Assembly (NCBI RefSeq): GCF_023555495.1
Contig: NZ_JALCZO010000002.1
Span: 186,001 to 250,000, forward strand
Source: Polaribacter sp. Z022
Lineage (GTDB): Bacteria; Bacteroidota; Bacteroidia; Flavobacteriales; Flavobacteriaceae
Length of the DNA stretch: 64,000 nt
Direction of reading: 5' to 3'
Positions 31,616 through 41,200 of this stretch are shown in pieces. Position 1 is the first letter of the stretch; each line of letters starts with the position of its first letter. Below the pieces are notes generated by a model, which saw only the letters and a list, made by a program, of their open reading frames with translations, ran no database searches and was not told where the DNA came from. A program made the translations under genes and the position numbers.

Positions 31616-32242
31616 CTAGTCACCAGAGTGTAAAATAATTCCGTTTGCAGTTTGCTCAATCTTTTTTTCGCTTTCTAATTTCTTTAAAACCCTACTTATA
31701 ACTTCTCTTGCAGTACCTAGTTCGTTGGCAATTTGACTATGAGTTATTTTTAAAGAAACATTATTGGTTAATAGAAGCTTGTTTTTTAAATATTCAAAAA
31801 GACGTTTGTCCATTTTGTCTATTAAAATGTGCTGAATTGTATCTAAAAGATCTGAATATCGCAAATCGTATTGGTTGTAAAATAGTGTGTTTAAACTTGG
31901 AAACTCTTTTAACCAGTTGGGTAATTTATCAACCGGAATTAATAATATTTTAGAATCTTCTTCTGTAATTGCAAATACTTTACTAGGCGTGTTTTTTAAT
32001 GCTGCAGAAAAAGACATTATACAACTTTGTTTAGGTTGAATGTAGTAGAGTAGAAGCTCTTTTTCTTCGAATTTAGAAAATACTTTTACCAAACCTTCTA
32101 ATACTATTGGCAAAACTTTTACATATTGTTCGTCTCTTAAAATTTGTGTTTCTTTTGGGAAATCACAAATGGTAGCATGAGCTAATAATTCTTCAATTAG
32201 AGAAGGACTTAAAAATGAAAGTTGTTGTTGTATGTTTTCCAA
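31616..32242 (-). CDS. Crp/Fnr family transcriptional regulator
   Basis: The 208-residue protein has an N-terminal cyclic-nucleotide-binding-like barrel (residues about 20-115) and a C-terminal helix-turn-helix (KITHSQIANELGTAREVISR). No cysteine cluster of the FNR type is present in the N-terminal region, so direct oxygen sensing by an iron-sulfur cluster is unlikely. The small DUF2892 gene downstream is a probable target or operon partner. The signal is unknown. Confidence 0.85.
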   Translation of the reverse strand: MENIQQQLSFLSPSLIEELLAHATICDFPKETQILRDEQYVKVLPIVLEGLVKVFSKFEEKELLLYYIQPKQSCIMSFSAALKNTPSKVFAITEEDSKILLIPVDKLPNWLKEFPSLNTLFYNQYDLRYSDLLDTIQHILIDKMDKRLFEYLKNKLLLTNNVSLKITHSQIANELGTAREVISRVLKKLESEKKIEQTANGIILHSGD

Positions 32243-32439
32243 AGTTTAAATTTTTTTATGACTAAATATATTTATAAAAATTGATTTATGTATTTTATTT
32301 TTTTAGTAATTTTTAGAGATTAATTTGTTTTACATTTTTAAAATAAAAACTATGTTTATAATTGCTAGTTGTAAACTTCCATTTTTAAAGAGATATTGTC
32401 AATAGAAAATAGATAATACTGCATAAAAGTAAATAAATC

Positions 32440-32571
32440 ATGTTTTTTGTTAAAAAAATAAGAATTTACTTAAAGAATAGACATCGTATTTTAAAACGAC
32501 TTAATCTTTTGTTTTACAGTGGTTTAAATCATTCTTTAACAGTTGGATATAATAAAAGAAAACTTTTGTGA
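32440..32571 (+). CDS. 43-residue basic ORF upstream of leuC, possible leader peptide
   Basis: In the 399-base gap before leuC, an ATG at 32440 opens a 43-codon frame (MFFVKKIRIYLKNRHRILKR at its start) ending KRKLL at TGA 32571. Nine of 43 residues are leucine, including LNLL and a terminal LL. Leucine leader peptides precede leu operons in enterobacteria, but here no clear attenuator hairpin follows and a likely leuC promoter lies after the ORF. It may be a chance frame. I see nothing else in the gap beyond AT-rich sequence. Confidence 0.25.
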   Translation: MFFVKKIRIYLKNRHRILKRLNLLFYSGLNHSLTVGYNKRKLL

Positions 32572-32595
32572 ATTAAAAAAATATACTATTAAATG

Positions 32596-32603
32596 TATTT
32601 TTG
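32596..32603 (+). promoter_or_regulatory. Possible -7 element for leuCDAB
   Basis: TATTTTTG fits TAnnTTTG and lies 38 bases before the leuC ATG. The expected TTG at the -33 position is not clear, so this is a tentative promoter. Confidence 0.35.
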
Positions 32604-32641
32604 ATAGCTGATTAAATAAACAATAGTAAAAGAACCAAAAA

Positions 32642-34042
32642 ATGGCAAAAACATTATTTGACAAAGTATGGGATTCACATGTTGTTCGTAAAGTAAAAGA
32701 CGGACCAGATGTGTTTTTTATAGATCGTCATTTTATCCATGAAGTTACAAGTCCTGTAGCATTTTTAGGATTAGAAAGTAGAGGAAACAGTGTTGTATAT
32801 CCAGAGCGTACATTTGCTACTGCAGATCACAATACACCAACAATAAATCAACACTTACCAGTTGAAGATCCATTATCTGCAAATCAGTTAAATGCTTTAG
32901 AGCAAAATGCTGCAAAACATGGTATTTCTCACTGGGGTTTAGGAGATGTAAATAACGGAATTGTACACGTTGTAGGTCCAGAAAATGGTATTACATTACC
33001 AGGAGCAACAATTGTTTGTGGAGATTCTCATACTTCTACTCATGGTGCTTTTGGTGCTATTGCTTTTGGTATTGGTACTTCTGAGGTAGAAATGGTATTG
33101 TCTACACAATGTATTATGCAACCAAAACCTAAAAAAATGCGTATTAACGTAAATGGTAAATTAGGTGTTGGTGTTACTGCAAAAGATGTGGCTTTGTATA
33201 TCATAGCAAAACAAACTACTTCTGGTGCAACAGGATATTTTGTAGAATATGCTGGAGATGTTTTTGAAGATATGACAATGGAAGGACGTATGACTGTGTG
33301 TAATTTATCTATAGAGATGGGTGCACGTGGAGGTATGATTGCTCCAGATGAAAAAACTTTCGAATACTTAAAAGGTCGTTCTCAAACTCCTAAAGGAGCA
33401 GATTGGGATAAGGCAATGAAATATTGGGAAACTTTATATACAGAAGAAGGTGCTGAGTTTGATGTAGAATTTAATTATGAAGCATCAGATATAGAACCAA
33501 TGATTACTTATGGTACAAACCCAGGAATGGGAATTGGTGTAACAAAATCTATTCCACTTGCAGAAAATGTAGAAGGTGGAGTAGAAACTTATAAAAAATC
33601 ATTAGGATATATGTCTTTTAACGAAGGAGATTCTATGATTGGTAAAGAAATAGATTTTGTATTCTTAGGTTCTTGTACAAACGGACGTATAGAAGATTTT
33701 AGAGCATTTTGTTCTATTGTTGAAGGACGACAAAAAGCAGACAATGTTACTGCATGGTTAGTTCCAGGATCTCATAAAGTTGTAGATCAAATTCAAGCAG
33801 AAGGTTTAGATAAAATTATAACTGAAGCAGGATTTGTATTAAGAGAACCAGGTTGTTCTGCTTGTTTAGCAATGAATGATGATAAAATTCCTGCAGGGAA
33901 ATTATCAGTTTCAACATCAAACAGAAACTTTGAAGGACGTCAAGGTCCAGGATCTAGAACATTATTAGCTTCTCCATTAGTAGCTGCAGCATCTGCTGTA
34001 GAAGGAGTTGTAACAGATCCAAGAACATTAATAAACGCTTAA
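32642..34042 (+). CDS. leuC: 3-isopropylmalate dehydratase large subunit
   Basis: The 466-residue aconitase-family protein carries the three 4Fe-4S cysteines ([11 protein letters not shown] and [10 protein letters not shown]) and the substrate motif [14 protein letters not shown]. With LeuD it isomerises 2-isopropylmalate to 3-isopropylmalate in leucine synthesis. It leads the leuC-leuD-leuA-leuB operon, with 11 bases to leuD. Complete; length is normal for bacterial LeuC. Confidence 0.95.
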   Translation: MAKTLFDKVWDSHVVRKVKDGPDVFFIDRHFIHEVTSPVAFLGLESRGNSVVYPERTFATADHNTPTINQHLPVEDPLSANQLNALEQNAAKHGISHWGLGDVNNGIVHVVGPENGITLPGATIVCGDSHTSTHGAFGAIAFGIGTSEVEMVLSTQCIMQPKPKKMRINVNGKLGVGVTAKDVALYIIAKQTTSGATGYFVEYAGDVFEDMTMEGRMTVCNLSIEMGARGGMIAPDEKTFEYLKGRSQTPKGADWDKAMKYWETLYTEEGAEFDVEFNYEASDIEPMITYGTNPGMGIGVTKSIPLAENVEGGVETYKKSLGYMSFNEGDSMIGKEIDFVFLGSCTNGRIEDFRAFCSIVEGRQKADNVTAWLVPGSHKVVDQIQAEGLDKIITEAGFVLREPGCSACLAMNDDKIPAGKLSVSTSNRNFEGRQGPGSRTLLASPLVAAASAVEGVVTDPRTLINA

Positions 34043-34053
34043 TAAAGATAACA

Positions 34054-34653
34054 ATGGCTTACGATAAATTTGACGTACTAACAAGTACAGCTTATCCTTT
34101 ACCTACAGAAAATGTAGATACAGATCAAATAATTCCTGCTCGTTTCTTAAAGGCAACAGAGCGTAAAGATTTTGATATTAATTTTTTCCGTGATTGGAGA
34201 TTTGAACAAGATGGAACACCAAAAGCAGATTTTCCTTTAAACAAAGAAATTTATGCAGGTTCTAAAATATTAGTGGGTGGTAGAAACTTTGGTTCTGGTT
34301 CTTCTAGAGAGCATGCAGCTTGGTCTGTATATGATTTTGGATTACGTTGTGTAATATCATCAGAATTTGCAGATATATTTAAAAATAACTGTTTAAATGT
34401 AGGTGTTTTACCAGTACAAGTTTCTGCAGAATTTGCAGATACTTTGTTTGCAGCAATTATGGCAGATCCAAAAACAGAAATTAAAGTTGATTTACCAAAT
34501 CAAACTGTAACATTAGTTGCAACAGGACAATCAGAATCTTTTGTAATTAATGCTTACAAAAAAGACAATATGTTAAATGGTTTTGATGATATAGATTATT
34601 TAAAAAACATCGAAAACGAAATTTCTGCATTTGCAGAAACAAGACCGTTTTAA
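34054..34653 (+). CDS. leuD: 3-isopropylmalate dehydratase small subunit
   Basis: The 199-residue swivelling-domain protein shows NVDTDQIIPARFLK near the N-terminus and GRNFGSGSSREHA, the loop that binds substrate. It partners LeuC. A palindromic repeat element lies in the 120-base gap between it and the next gene. Confidence 0.95.
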   Translation: MAYDKFDVLTSTAYPLPTENVDTDQIIPARFLKATERKDFDINFFRDWRFEQDGTPKADFPLNKEIYAGSKILVGGRNFGSGSSREHAAWSVYDFGLRCVISSEFADIFKNNCLNVGVLPVQVSAEFADTLFAAIMADPKTEIKVDLPNQTVTLVATGQSESFVINAYKKDNMLNGFDDIDYLKNIENEISAFAETRPF

Positions 34654-34669
34654 TAGTTTTTTGTAAAAG

Positions 34670-34742
34670 TGTCATTTTGAGCGAAATGAAATGTAGTCGA
34701 AAAATCTTATTTTAAGATTTCTCCATTCCAGTCGAAATGACA
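34670..34742. repeat. Interspersed palindromic repeat between leuD and leuA
   Basis: The stretch starts TGTCATTTTGAGCGAAATG and ends GTCGAAATGACA, so its ends form an imperfect inverted repeat, with an inner dyad AAATCTTATTTTAAGATTT. GTCATT...GTCGAAATGACA elements are, from memory, widespread extragenic palindromic repeats in flavobacteria. It may act as an RNA hairpin modulating the leuD-leuA message. Copy number cannot be seen here. Confidence 0.7.
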
Positions 34743-34773
34743 GATAATTATTTATGTTTTTAACATTTATAAA

Positions 34774-36294
34774 ATGACCCAAAGAAAGATAGAAATAATG
34801 GATACGACACTACGTGATGGAGAACAAACATCAGGAGTGTCGTTTTCAGTTTCCGAAAAATTAACAATTGCTAAATTATTATTAGAAGAATTACAAGTAG
34901 ATCGTTTAGAAATAGCATCTGCAAGAGTTTCTGAAGGTGAGTTACAAGCAGTTAAAAAAATAACTTCTTGGGCAGCTGAAAATAGTTTTTTAGATAAAAT
35001 AGAAGTATTAACTTTTGTTGACGGAGGAAAATCTATTGATTGGATGATAGATGCTGGAGCTAAAGTTCAGAATTTATTAACTAAAGGTTCTTTAAATCAC
35101 TTAACACATCAACTTAAAAAAACAGCAGCTCAACATTTTTCTGATATAAAAGCTACCATTGAGTTGGCAGCAAAACATAATATTAAAACCAATGTTTATT
35201 TAGAAGATTGGTCTAATGGTATGCGAAACTCAAAAGAATATGTTTTTGAATATTTAGATTTCTTAGTAAATCAAAATGTAGAACGTATTTTATTACCAGA
35301 TACTTTAGGAGTTTTAACTCATACAGAAACTTTTGAGTTTATAAATGAAGTAAGAGAAAAATACCCAACAACTCATTTCGATTTTCATGGTCATAATGAT
35401 TATGATTTAGGTGTTGCAAACGTTATGGAAGCTGTAAAAGCTGGTGTAAATGGTTTGCATTTAACCATAAACGGAATGGGAGAACGTGCAGGAAATGCAC
35501 CAATGGCAAGTGTTATAGCTGTTATTAATGACTTTTTAAAAGATGTAGAAGTTACTGTTAATGAAACTGCTTTAAACAAAGTTAGTAAGTTAGTAGAAAC
35601 TTTTTCTGGATTTAGAATTCCAGTAAACAAACCTGTTGTTGGAGCCAATGTTTTTACACAAACTGCAGGTATTCATGCAGATGGAGATAATAAAAACAAT
35701 CTATATTTTAATGATTTAATGCCAGAACGTTTTGGTAGAAAACGTAAATATGCATTAGGTAAAACATCAGGGAAAGCAAATATTCAGAAAAACTTACAAG
35801 ATTTAGGTTTAAGTTTAAATGATGAAGAGCTTAAAAAGGTTACACAAAGAATCATTGAATTAGGAGATAAAAAAGAAGTAGTATCACAAGATGATTTGCC
35901 ATACATTATTTCTGATGTTTTAGATAGTGACACAATAGAAAAACGTGTTGTTGTAGAAAATTATGTTTTGGGACATGCTAAAGGTATGAAACCCTCTACT
36001 ACTTTACAGTTAAGAGTAGAAGGTGTACAGTATGAGGCACATGCACAAGGTGATGGACAATTTGATGCTTTTATGAATGCATTACGTAAATTGTACAAAA
36101 CACATAGTAAAAAAGATTTACCAGATTTAATAGATTACGCAGTTAGAATTCCTCCTGGAAGTCATTCTGATGCTTTGTGTGAAACTATTATTACTTGGAA
36201 AAATGAAGAAAAAGAATTTTTAACACGTGGTTTAGATTCAGATCAAACAGTATCTGCAATTAAAGCTACAGAGAAAATGTTGAATATAATATAG
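34774..36294 (+). CDS. leuA: 2-isopropylmalate synthase family protein
   Basis: The 506-residue protein has the DRE-TIM barrel motif DTTLRDGEQTSGVSF, the metal motif FDFHGHNDYDLG and a C-terminal LeuA allosteric-type domain from about residue 380. In this operon it should condense acetyl-CoA with 2-ketoisovalerate to start leucine synthesis. The sequence departs from the most common LeuA (for example the ELQVDRLEIASARVSEGE region), so citramalate synthase activity is an alternative; the operon favours 2-isopropylmalate synthase. Feedback inhibition by leucine is expected from the C-terminal domain. Confidence 0.85.
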   Translation: MTQRKIEIMDTTLRDGEQTSGVSFSVSEKLTIAKLLLEELQVDRLEIASARVSEGELQAVKKITSWAAENSFLDKIEVLTFVDGGKSIDWMIDAGAKVQNLLTKGSLNHLTHQLKKTAAQHFSDIKATIELAAKHNIKTNVYLEDWSNGMRNSKEYVFEYLDFLVNQNVERILLPDTLGVLTHTETFEFINEVREKYPTTHFDFHGHNDYDLGVANVMEAVKAGVNGLHLTINGMGERAGNAPMASVIAVINDFLKDVEVTVNETALNKVSKLVETFSGFRIPVNKPVVGANVFTQTAGIHADGDNKNNLYFNDLMPERFGRKRKYALGKTSGKANIQKNLQDLGLSLNDEELKKVTQRIIELGDKKEVVSQDDLPYIISDVLDSDTIEKRVVVENYVLGHAKGMKPSTTLQLRVEGVQYEAHAQGDGQFDAFMNALRKLYKTHSKKDLPDLIDYAVRIPPGSHSDALCETIITWKNEEKEFLTRGLDSDQTVSAIKATEKMLNII

Positions 36295-36296
36295 AA

Positions 36297-36383
36297 CGCT
36301 ATTTGCTTTTAGCTTTTTAGCTATTAGCTTAAAAATAAAAACAATTAAATTATTAGCTGGCTATTGAGCGAATTGCCAATAGC
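36297..36383. repeat. Short GCTATTAGC-type repeats between leuA and leuB
   Basis: The intergenic stretch holds several copies of TAGCT/GCTATT-like words and an inverted repeat GCTATTG (36360-36366) with CAATAGC (36377-36383). It reads in part as codons in front of leuB but composition and repetition suggest an extragenic repeat of the kind common in flavobacteria. Confidence 0.45.
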
Positions 36384-36405
36384 AAACAGCCAAAAGCTTA
36401 AAAAT

Positions 36406-37461
36406 ATGAAATTAAATATCGCATTATTAGCAGGAGATGGAATTGGTCCTGAAGTAATTGACCAAGCAGTAAAAGTTTCTGATGCAATTGCAAAGAAATT
36501 CAATCATGAAATTAATTGGAGACCAGCTTTAACTGGTGCTGCAGCTATTGATGCAGTAGGAGAGCCTTATCCAGATGAAACACATGAAATTTGTGCTTCT
36601 TCAGATGCTGTTTTATTTGGTGCAATTGGGCATCCAAGGTTTGATAATGATCCTTCAGCAAAAGTTCGTCCAGAACAAGGATTGTTAAAAATGCGTAAAA
36701 AGTTAGGTTTATTTGCAAATGTAAGACCAACGTTTACTTTTCCTTCTTTGTTAGATAAATCACCTTTAAAAAGAGAACGTATTGAAGGAACAGATTTGGT
36801 TTTTTTACGTGAATTAACTGGAGGAATTTACTTTGGTGAAAAGGGTAGAAGAGATGAAGGTGAAACAGCTTTTGATAACTGTGTTTATACTAGAGCAGAA
36901 GTTCAGCGTTTAGCAAAAAAAGGTTTTGAGTTAGCAATGACACGTGGTAAGAAATTATGTTGTGTAGATAAAGCTAATGTATTAGAAACTTCTAGACTTT
37001 GGAGAGAAACTGTACAAGCAATGGAAAAAGATTATCCAGAGGTTGAGGTAGCTTATGAATTTGTAGATGCAGTTGCAATGCGATTAGTACAATGGCCTAA
37101 TAGTTATGATGTATTAATTACTGAAAACTTATTTGGAGATATTTTAACTGATGAAGCTTCTGTAATTTCTGGTTCTATGGGATTAATGCCAAGTGCTTCT
37201 TTAGGTTCTGATATTGGTTTGTTTGAGCCAATACACGGGTCTTACCCACAAGCTACAGGTTTAAATATTGCAAATCCAATGGCTACTGTATTATCTGCAG
37301 CAATGATGTTTGAAAACTTTGGTTTACAAGAAGAAGGAAAAGCAATTAGAAATGTAGTAAATATTGCTTTAGCTAAAGGTATTGTTACTGAAGATTTAGC
37401 AGATGGTGGAAAAGCTTATGGAACTTCTGAAGTAGGAGATTGGTTAGCAGAAAATATCTAG
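36406..37461 (+). CDS. leuB: 3-isopropylmalate dehydrogenase
   Basis: The 351-residue protein starts at ATG 36406 (MKLNIALLAGDGIGPEVID); an in-frame TTG at 36364 would translate the repeat and is rejected. Family motifs include FLRELTGGIYFGEKG, the catalytic Tyr/Lys region and NLFGDILTDEAS with GSMGLMPSASLG. It oxidatively decarboxylates 3-isopropylmalate to 4-methyl-2-oxopentanoate using NAD. It is the last gene of the leuCDAB operon, ended by a strong terminator. Confidence 0.95.
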   Translation: MKLNIALLAGDGIGPEVIDQAVKVSDAIAKKFNHEINWRPALTGAAAIDAVGEPYPDETHEICASSDAVLFGAIGHPRFDNDPSAKVRPEQGLLKMRKKLGLFANVRPTFTFPSLLDKSPLKRERIEGTDLVFLRELTGGIYFGEKGRRDEGETAFDNCVYTRAEVQRLAKKGFELAMTRGKKLCCVDKANVLETSRLWRETVQAMEKDYPEVEVAYEFVDAVAMRLVQWPNSYDVLITENLFGDILTDEASVISGSMGLMPSASLGSDIGLFEPIHGSYPQATGLNIANPMATVLSAAMMFENFGLQEEGKAIRNVVNIALAKGIVTEDLADGGKAYGTSEVGDWLAENI

Positions 37462-37487
37462 AATTTTTAATCTAGTTTAATATATTT

Positions 37488-37515
37488 AAAAGCGCTCTTT
37501 AGAGCGCTTTTTTTT
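37488..37515. terminator. Terminator after leuB
   Basis: AAAAGCGCTC (37488-37497), loop TTTA, GAGCGCTTTT (37502-37511) and further T residues. It lies between the leuB stop and the convergent lipoprotein gene. Confidence 0.9.
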
Positions 37516-37960
37516 AATTTATAAATATTGTGTAAAGTCCTTTTTCTTTATCGTAATTATATTGAGCATTTTCAATCTTAATTTCATTATATCGTGAAAA
37601 AGAACAGCAGTTTTCACTCAGAAATTCTGCATCAACATAAAGCGTAAATATTTCATTATCATCAATTTGAATAGAATAGTTTACAATTTCTGTTTCCCAA
37701 CCTATTGTGTTTATTGTTAAAACATTGTAATTGTTTTCAGAAATAAAATTATAATCAACTCTACTTCCATCTTTAAGATTTACTACTTTAATATATCTGC
37801 TTTCATAAGTATTATTAGTAAATACATTTATACCAGTTTTAGCATCTACTATTTCAAATTGAAAAGGTTCTGGTGGCGTAAAACATAGTTTATTGCAATC
37901 ATTTTTGCAATTAGTTAAGAATAAGCTAATAAATAATAAATAGATGATTGATTTTTTCAT
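37514..37960 (-). CDS. Small lipoprotein, unknown function
   Basis: The 148-residue protein has a lipoprotein signal (KKSIIYLLFISLFLTNCKND, lipobox Cys18) followed by CNKLCFTPPEPFQFEIVD and a strand-rich domain with further cysteines in NCCSF. It resembles short beta-sandwich lipoproteins common in flavobacteria. Its 3' end lies inside the leuB terminator. It sits beside the large secreted proteins and may be surface exposed; no function can be assigned. Confidence 0.7.
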   Translation of the reverse strand: MKKSIIYLLFISLFLTNCKNDCNKLCFTPPEPFQFEIVDAKTGINVFTNNTYESRYIKVVNLKDGSRVDYNFISENNYNVLTINTIGWETEIVNYSIQIDDNEIFTLYVDAEFLSENCCSFSRYNEIKIENAQYNYDKEKGLYTIFIN

Positions 37961-37977
37961 TTTTTTAGTAAAAATAA

Positions 37978-38004
37978 AAAAACTCTCTAATAAAGAGAGT
38001 TTTT
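37978..38004. terminator. Hairpin terminator
   Basis: AAAAACTCTCT (37978-37988) pairs with AGAGAGTTTTT (37994-38004). It overlaps the 3' end of the small PID-CTERM-like gene, whose stop is at 37987, and would end minus-strand transcription of the secreted-protein genes. Confidence 0.8.
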
Positions 38005-38190
38005 CGCATTTACTTTTTCTTTTTTCTGTACTTTTTTATAGTACATATACGTTCCTAAAGCTATTGCCATAAAAAACAGTAGTATTAGTCCATTATCTAT
38101 TGGAAGTCCAGGTGGTCCTGGGCCTCCTAAACCTCCAGGTACAGGAGGTGGGCTCGAAGAGTTTATCTTCGGTAATATAAAAGTAATCAT
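37987..38190 (-). CDS. Small PID-CTERM-like sorting-tail protein
   Basis: The 67-residue protein has a Pro/Gly-rich segment (SPPPVPGGLGGPGPPGLPID), a single transmembrane helix (GLILLFFMAIALGTYMYY) and a basic end (KKVQKKEKVNAK). The GLPID-helix-basic arrangement is what I recall as the PID-CTERM sorting tail of flavobacteria. The usual N-terminal signal peptide is lacking (MITFILPKINSS), so this copy may be degenerate or start elsewhere. It lies 34 bases downstream of the large type IX protein gene ending at 38225, on the same strand. Function unknown. Confidence 0.55.
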   Translation of the reverse strand: MITFILPKINSSSPPPVPGGLGGPGPPGLPIDNGLILLFFMAIALGTYMYYKKVQKKEKVNAKNSLY

Positions 38191-38218
38191 TAGGGGATTA
38201 GGGGTGTTAGGGGTTATT
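38191..38218 (-). repeat. Tandem CCCCTAA repeats directly before the PID-CTERM-like start
   Basis: Read on the minus strand, CCCCTAA occurs three times (ACCCCTAAC, ACCCCTAAT, CCCCTAATG), the last running into the ATG. The same AATAACCCCTAA word stands directly before the start of the 1648-residue protein (43172-43183) and ACCCCTAA recurs within its fifth to seventh codons. It may be a shared leader or translation element. Confidence 0.5.
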
Positions 38219-38224
38219 ATTACT

Positions 38225-41200
38225 TTATTTTATTATTATTTTCTTTGATATTTTTCCTTTATCTGTTGTTATTTTACAAATGTATATTGATTTTGATATT
38301 GAGTTAATTTTTAAATTTAATTCACTTTCATTTTGATTTTTAAAATTCCATGTGTTAATTTTTTGACCTAAAATAGAGTACAATTCTACTTTGGTTACTA
38401 TTAAATTGTTACTGATATTAATATTTATTTCTTTTAAAATGTTGTCATAATAAATAGCTAAGTTGTTATTTAAAAAAGCATCATTGGTGTTTAATATCTG
38501 TTCTTGTTTTTTTGAAAAAGTTAAATAGAACCTTTCAGAATAACTCCCTTTTTGTAAGTTTAATATTACTTTATCTTCGTGTAAAGGATAAAATTTATGT
38601 AGTAAATTGTCATATAAATACAGTCTTTGATTTTGTAAATTCCATTCATCTACTTCAATAGAAATTTCATCATTTTTATCAAGTATTATTTCTAAAGGTA
38701 TCTTTAATTTTGAATTTATTTCACCAATTCCTGCAATTACATATTTTTCTTCATAACCTGGGAACTTCCAATACATATCTGAACTAGATAAATCAAATAT
38801 TTGACTATCATATCCTGGTTCATAAGCAAATGAATTGTTTTTATTAAATGAAATTCCTATTTGACGATGCATTTTACGATTATCTGAAGCAGTATAATTC
38901 ATTCCAATTTTAATAATTGGAGGGTTTTTAATTTTTTCTTTTTTCGATTTAAAGAAAATTGAGTTTGCACCTTCAGTAACAAATTCTCTTTGACTATTAT
39001 TAAAAACAACATTACCCCCAGCTACAGTTCCGTTTATTATAAAACCTTGAGCAATTGGAATGTAATTTGCAGGTTCTGTATATTCTCCATCACCTAAATC
39101 TGGTAAAGAAGCATCATTATTACTAGCAACATTTTGTGCAGCTATACCCATATCAATTCCTCTTGCAGAATAACCACCTATATAGCCATTATAATAATGA
39201 CCAGCATCTGCAGTACTAGATGTATCATCTTCACCAACATGTTGCCAAAAATATAAAGTACCTGTTATTGAGTTAATATTGTCTTCAATAAATTTTTTTG
39301 CACTTATTGCAGAAGGGTAAGGGTTACCTATTAAATAGGTTTGTTCAGACCCTATTGAAGTTATTAATTCTCCATCATTAGGAGTTCCTACAAACGTATA
39401 ATTTTGAGGAACTCCTGGGCCTTTCATTAAAAATCCATCAGTAGATGGTATTGGTCCAGTACTTCCTTTTTGAATCCAATTAGAATATGAACCATCTGCA
39501 CTTGCATAACTGTAAATCCAGTGTTCAGCAATTTTAATTGGAAAGTCTGGTGCACCATCATAACCACCAACAAAATCTATATCTGAAGGGTTAGAAGTTG
39601 AAGATGTTGGGTTTGTACCGTCTTTTAAGACACTTGCAACTGTAAAAGATCCTCCTCCTACAGGAGAACTCATATAATTATATCTATAAATGCTTGCTTG
39701 AGTTGAGTTTTGATCTACAAATAATTTACCTCCTCCAGATATTTTTCCTGAGGCAGTATGAATTTGAATTAATTGTGAAGTTCCTGCTAATCGTAATTCA
39801 CTTGAAGCATCAGTAAGTGTTAAGTCATCTGAAATTCGTAAGAAATTATCAGTAATAGTTAATTTATTACCACTGTTTATTGTTAAGTTTCTAGCGCTTA
39901 AAACATCAGAAACAACATAGTTTTCATTAATAATTACACGTCTTGTAATATCGGGTACACCATTATCCCAATTACCAGCTGTTCTATTTGTTGGATTAAG
40001 TCTGTGTTTACCTAATGCCATATTAGATTCTACATTAGCACCAGTAATTTCTGATAAAAGAGGAGCATGAGGGTGCCTTTCTGGACCTCCTTCTGCTAAA
40101 TCTTTATAGGGGTCTAAATTATCATCTACAAAAGCAATCCACTCTGTAACAGTATAGTCTTCGTTTGTTGTTAAAACTTCATCAGATCTTACATATGATG
40201 TGTTATTAGTGATGTTACTTGTTGTTTCGTATCTATGTTTCCATGCATCATCATTAGACAAACCTTTTGGGTGTGTTAATAATAAAACATCATTACCATC
40301 TGCAATATTAATAATATTTGTATTTGATATTAAAATTGTTTCTCCTGGAGCTAAATCTGTTGGAATAATATAAACTTCATTAGGAGTAACATCTGTTAGA
40401 TTACCGACATTATCAGTAAAAAGTGAAAACTTTACACTGTTGGCTAATATTGTATTTGTTGGATGAACATTTGTAAGTTCTATTGTTTTGTTAGAACTAG
40501 TTTGATGAATTTGTGTAATCATAGGTGTACCAGAAAGGTGAGTATCTCTGTAATCTACATCTCCAATGGTTAAAGCATCATTATCTGCATCATTTAATAA
40601 AGTGGGGTCATCTATATGTGCGTTTATATCTATAAAGTTATCTGAAGTTAAGGTATTGTCTATACCATTTTCACCAACAGTTCCATTTGTTTTACCATCT
40701 CCATCACTATCAATAGACAATCCTACCTCATCAGTATCCCATAATCCATCATTATCAGAATCTAAATCTGTATAGTCGCCATTACCAAGACCGTCAGTAT
40801 TTACTGTTGATAAACCAGAACCATATGCTGTATCTAATCCGCTTGAAGTATAAACATAATTAGGAGCTATATAATCTATTGTTGTTTGTGCTTCTATATT
40901 GTCTGGAATTCCATCATTATCTGAATCTAGATCTTTATCATTAGTTAATCCATCACCATCAAAATCTAAATCATCTGCAAAACAAGATTGAGGTTGTGTG
41001 CTCCAAACAAAATTATCCATTCCATGTAAATCTGCTCTATCATTAGCAATAGAACCAGAAACAACACTATGAACTACAGATACATTAGAAACAGCAGTAG
41101 CTGTAATAAAACCAATAGATGTTTCTACATTGTTACCAATCATCATTGTTCCTTGACTTACATCATTTGCATCATAAATGTCTACAACTGCTGTAGCATC

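Noticed and set aside
36364-36405. N-terminal extension of leuB from TTG 36364
   Set aside because: The extension is translated repeat DNA; the conserved family start is at ATG 36406.
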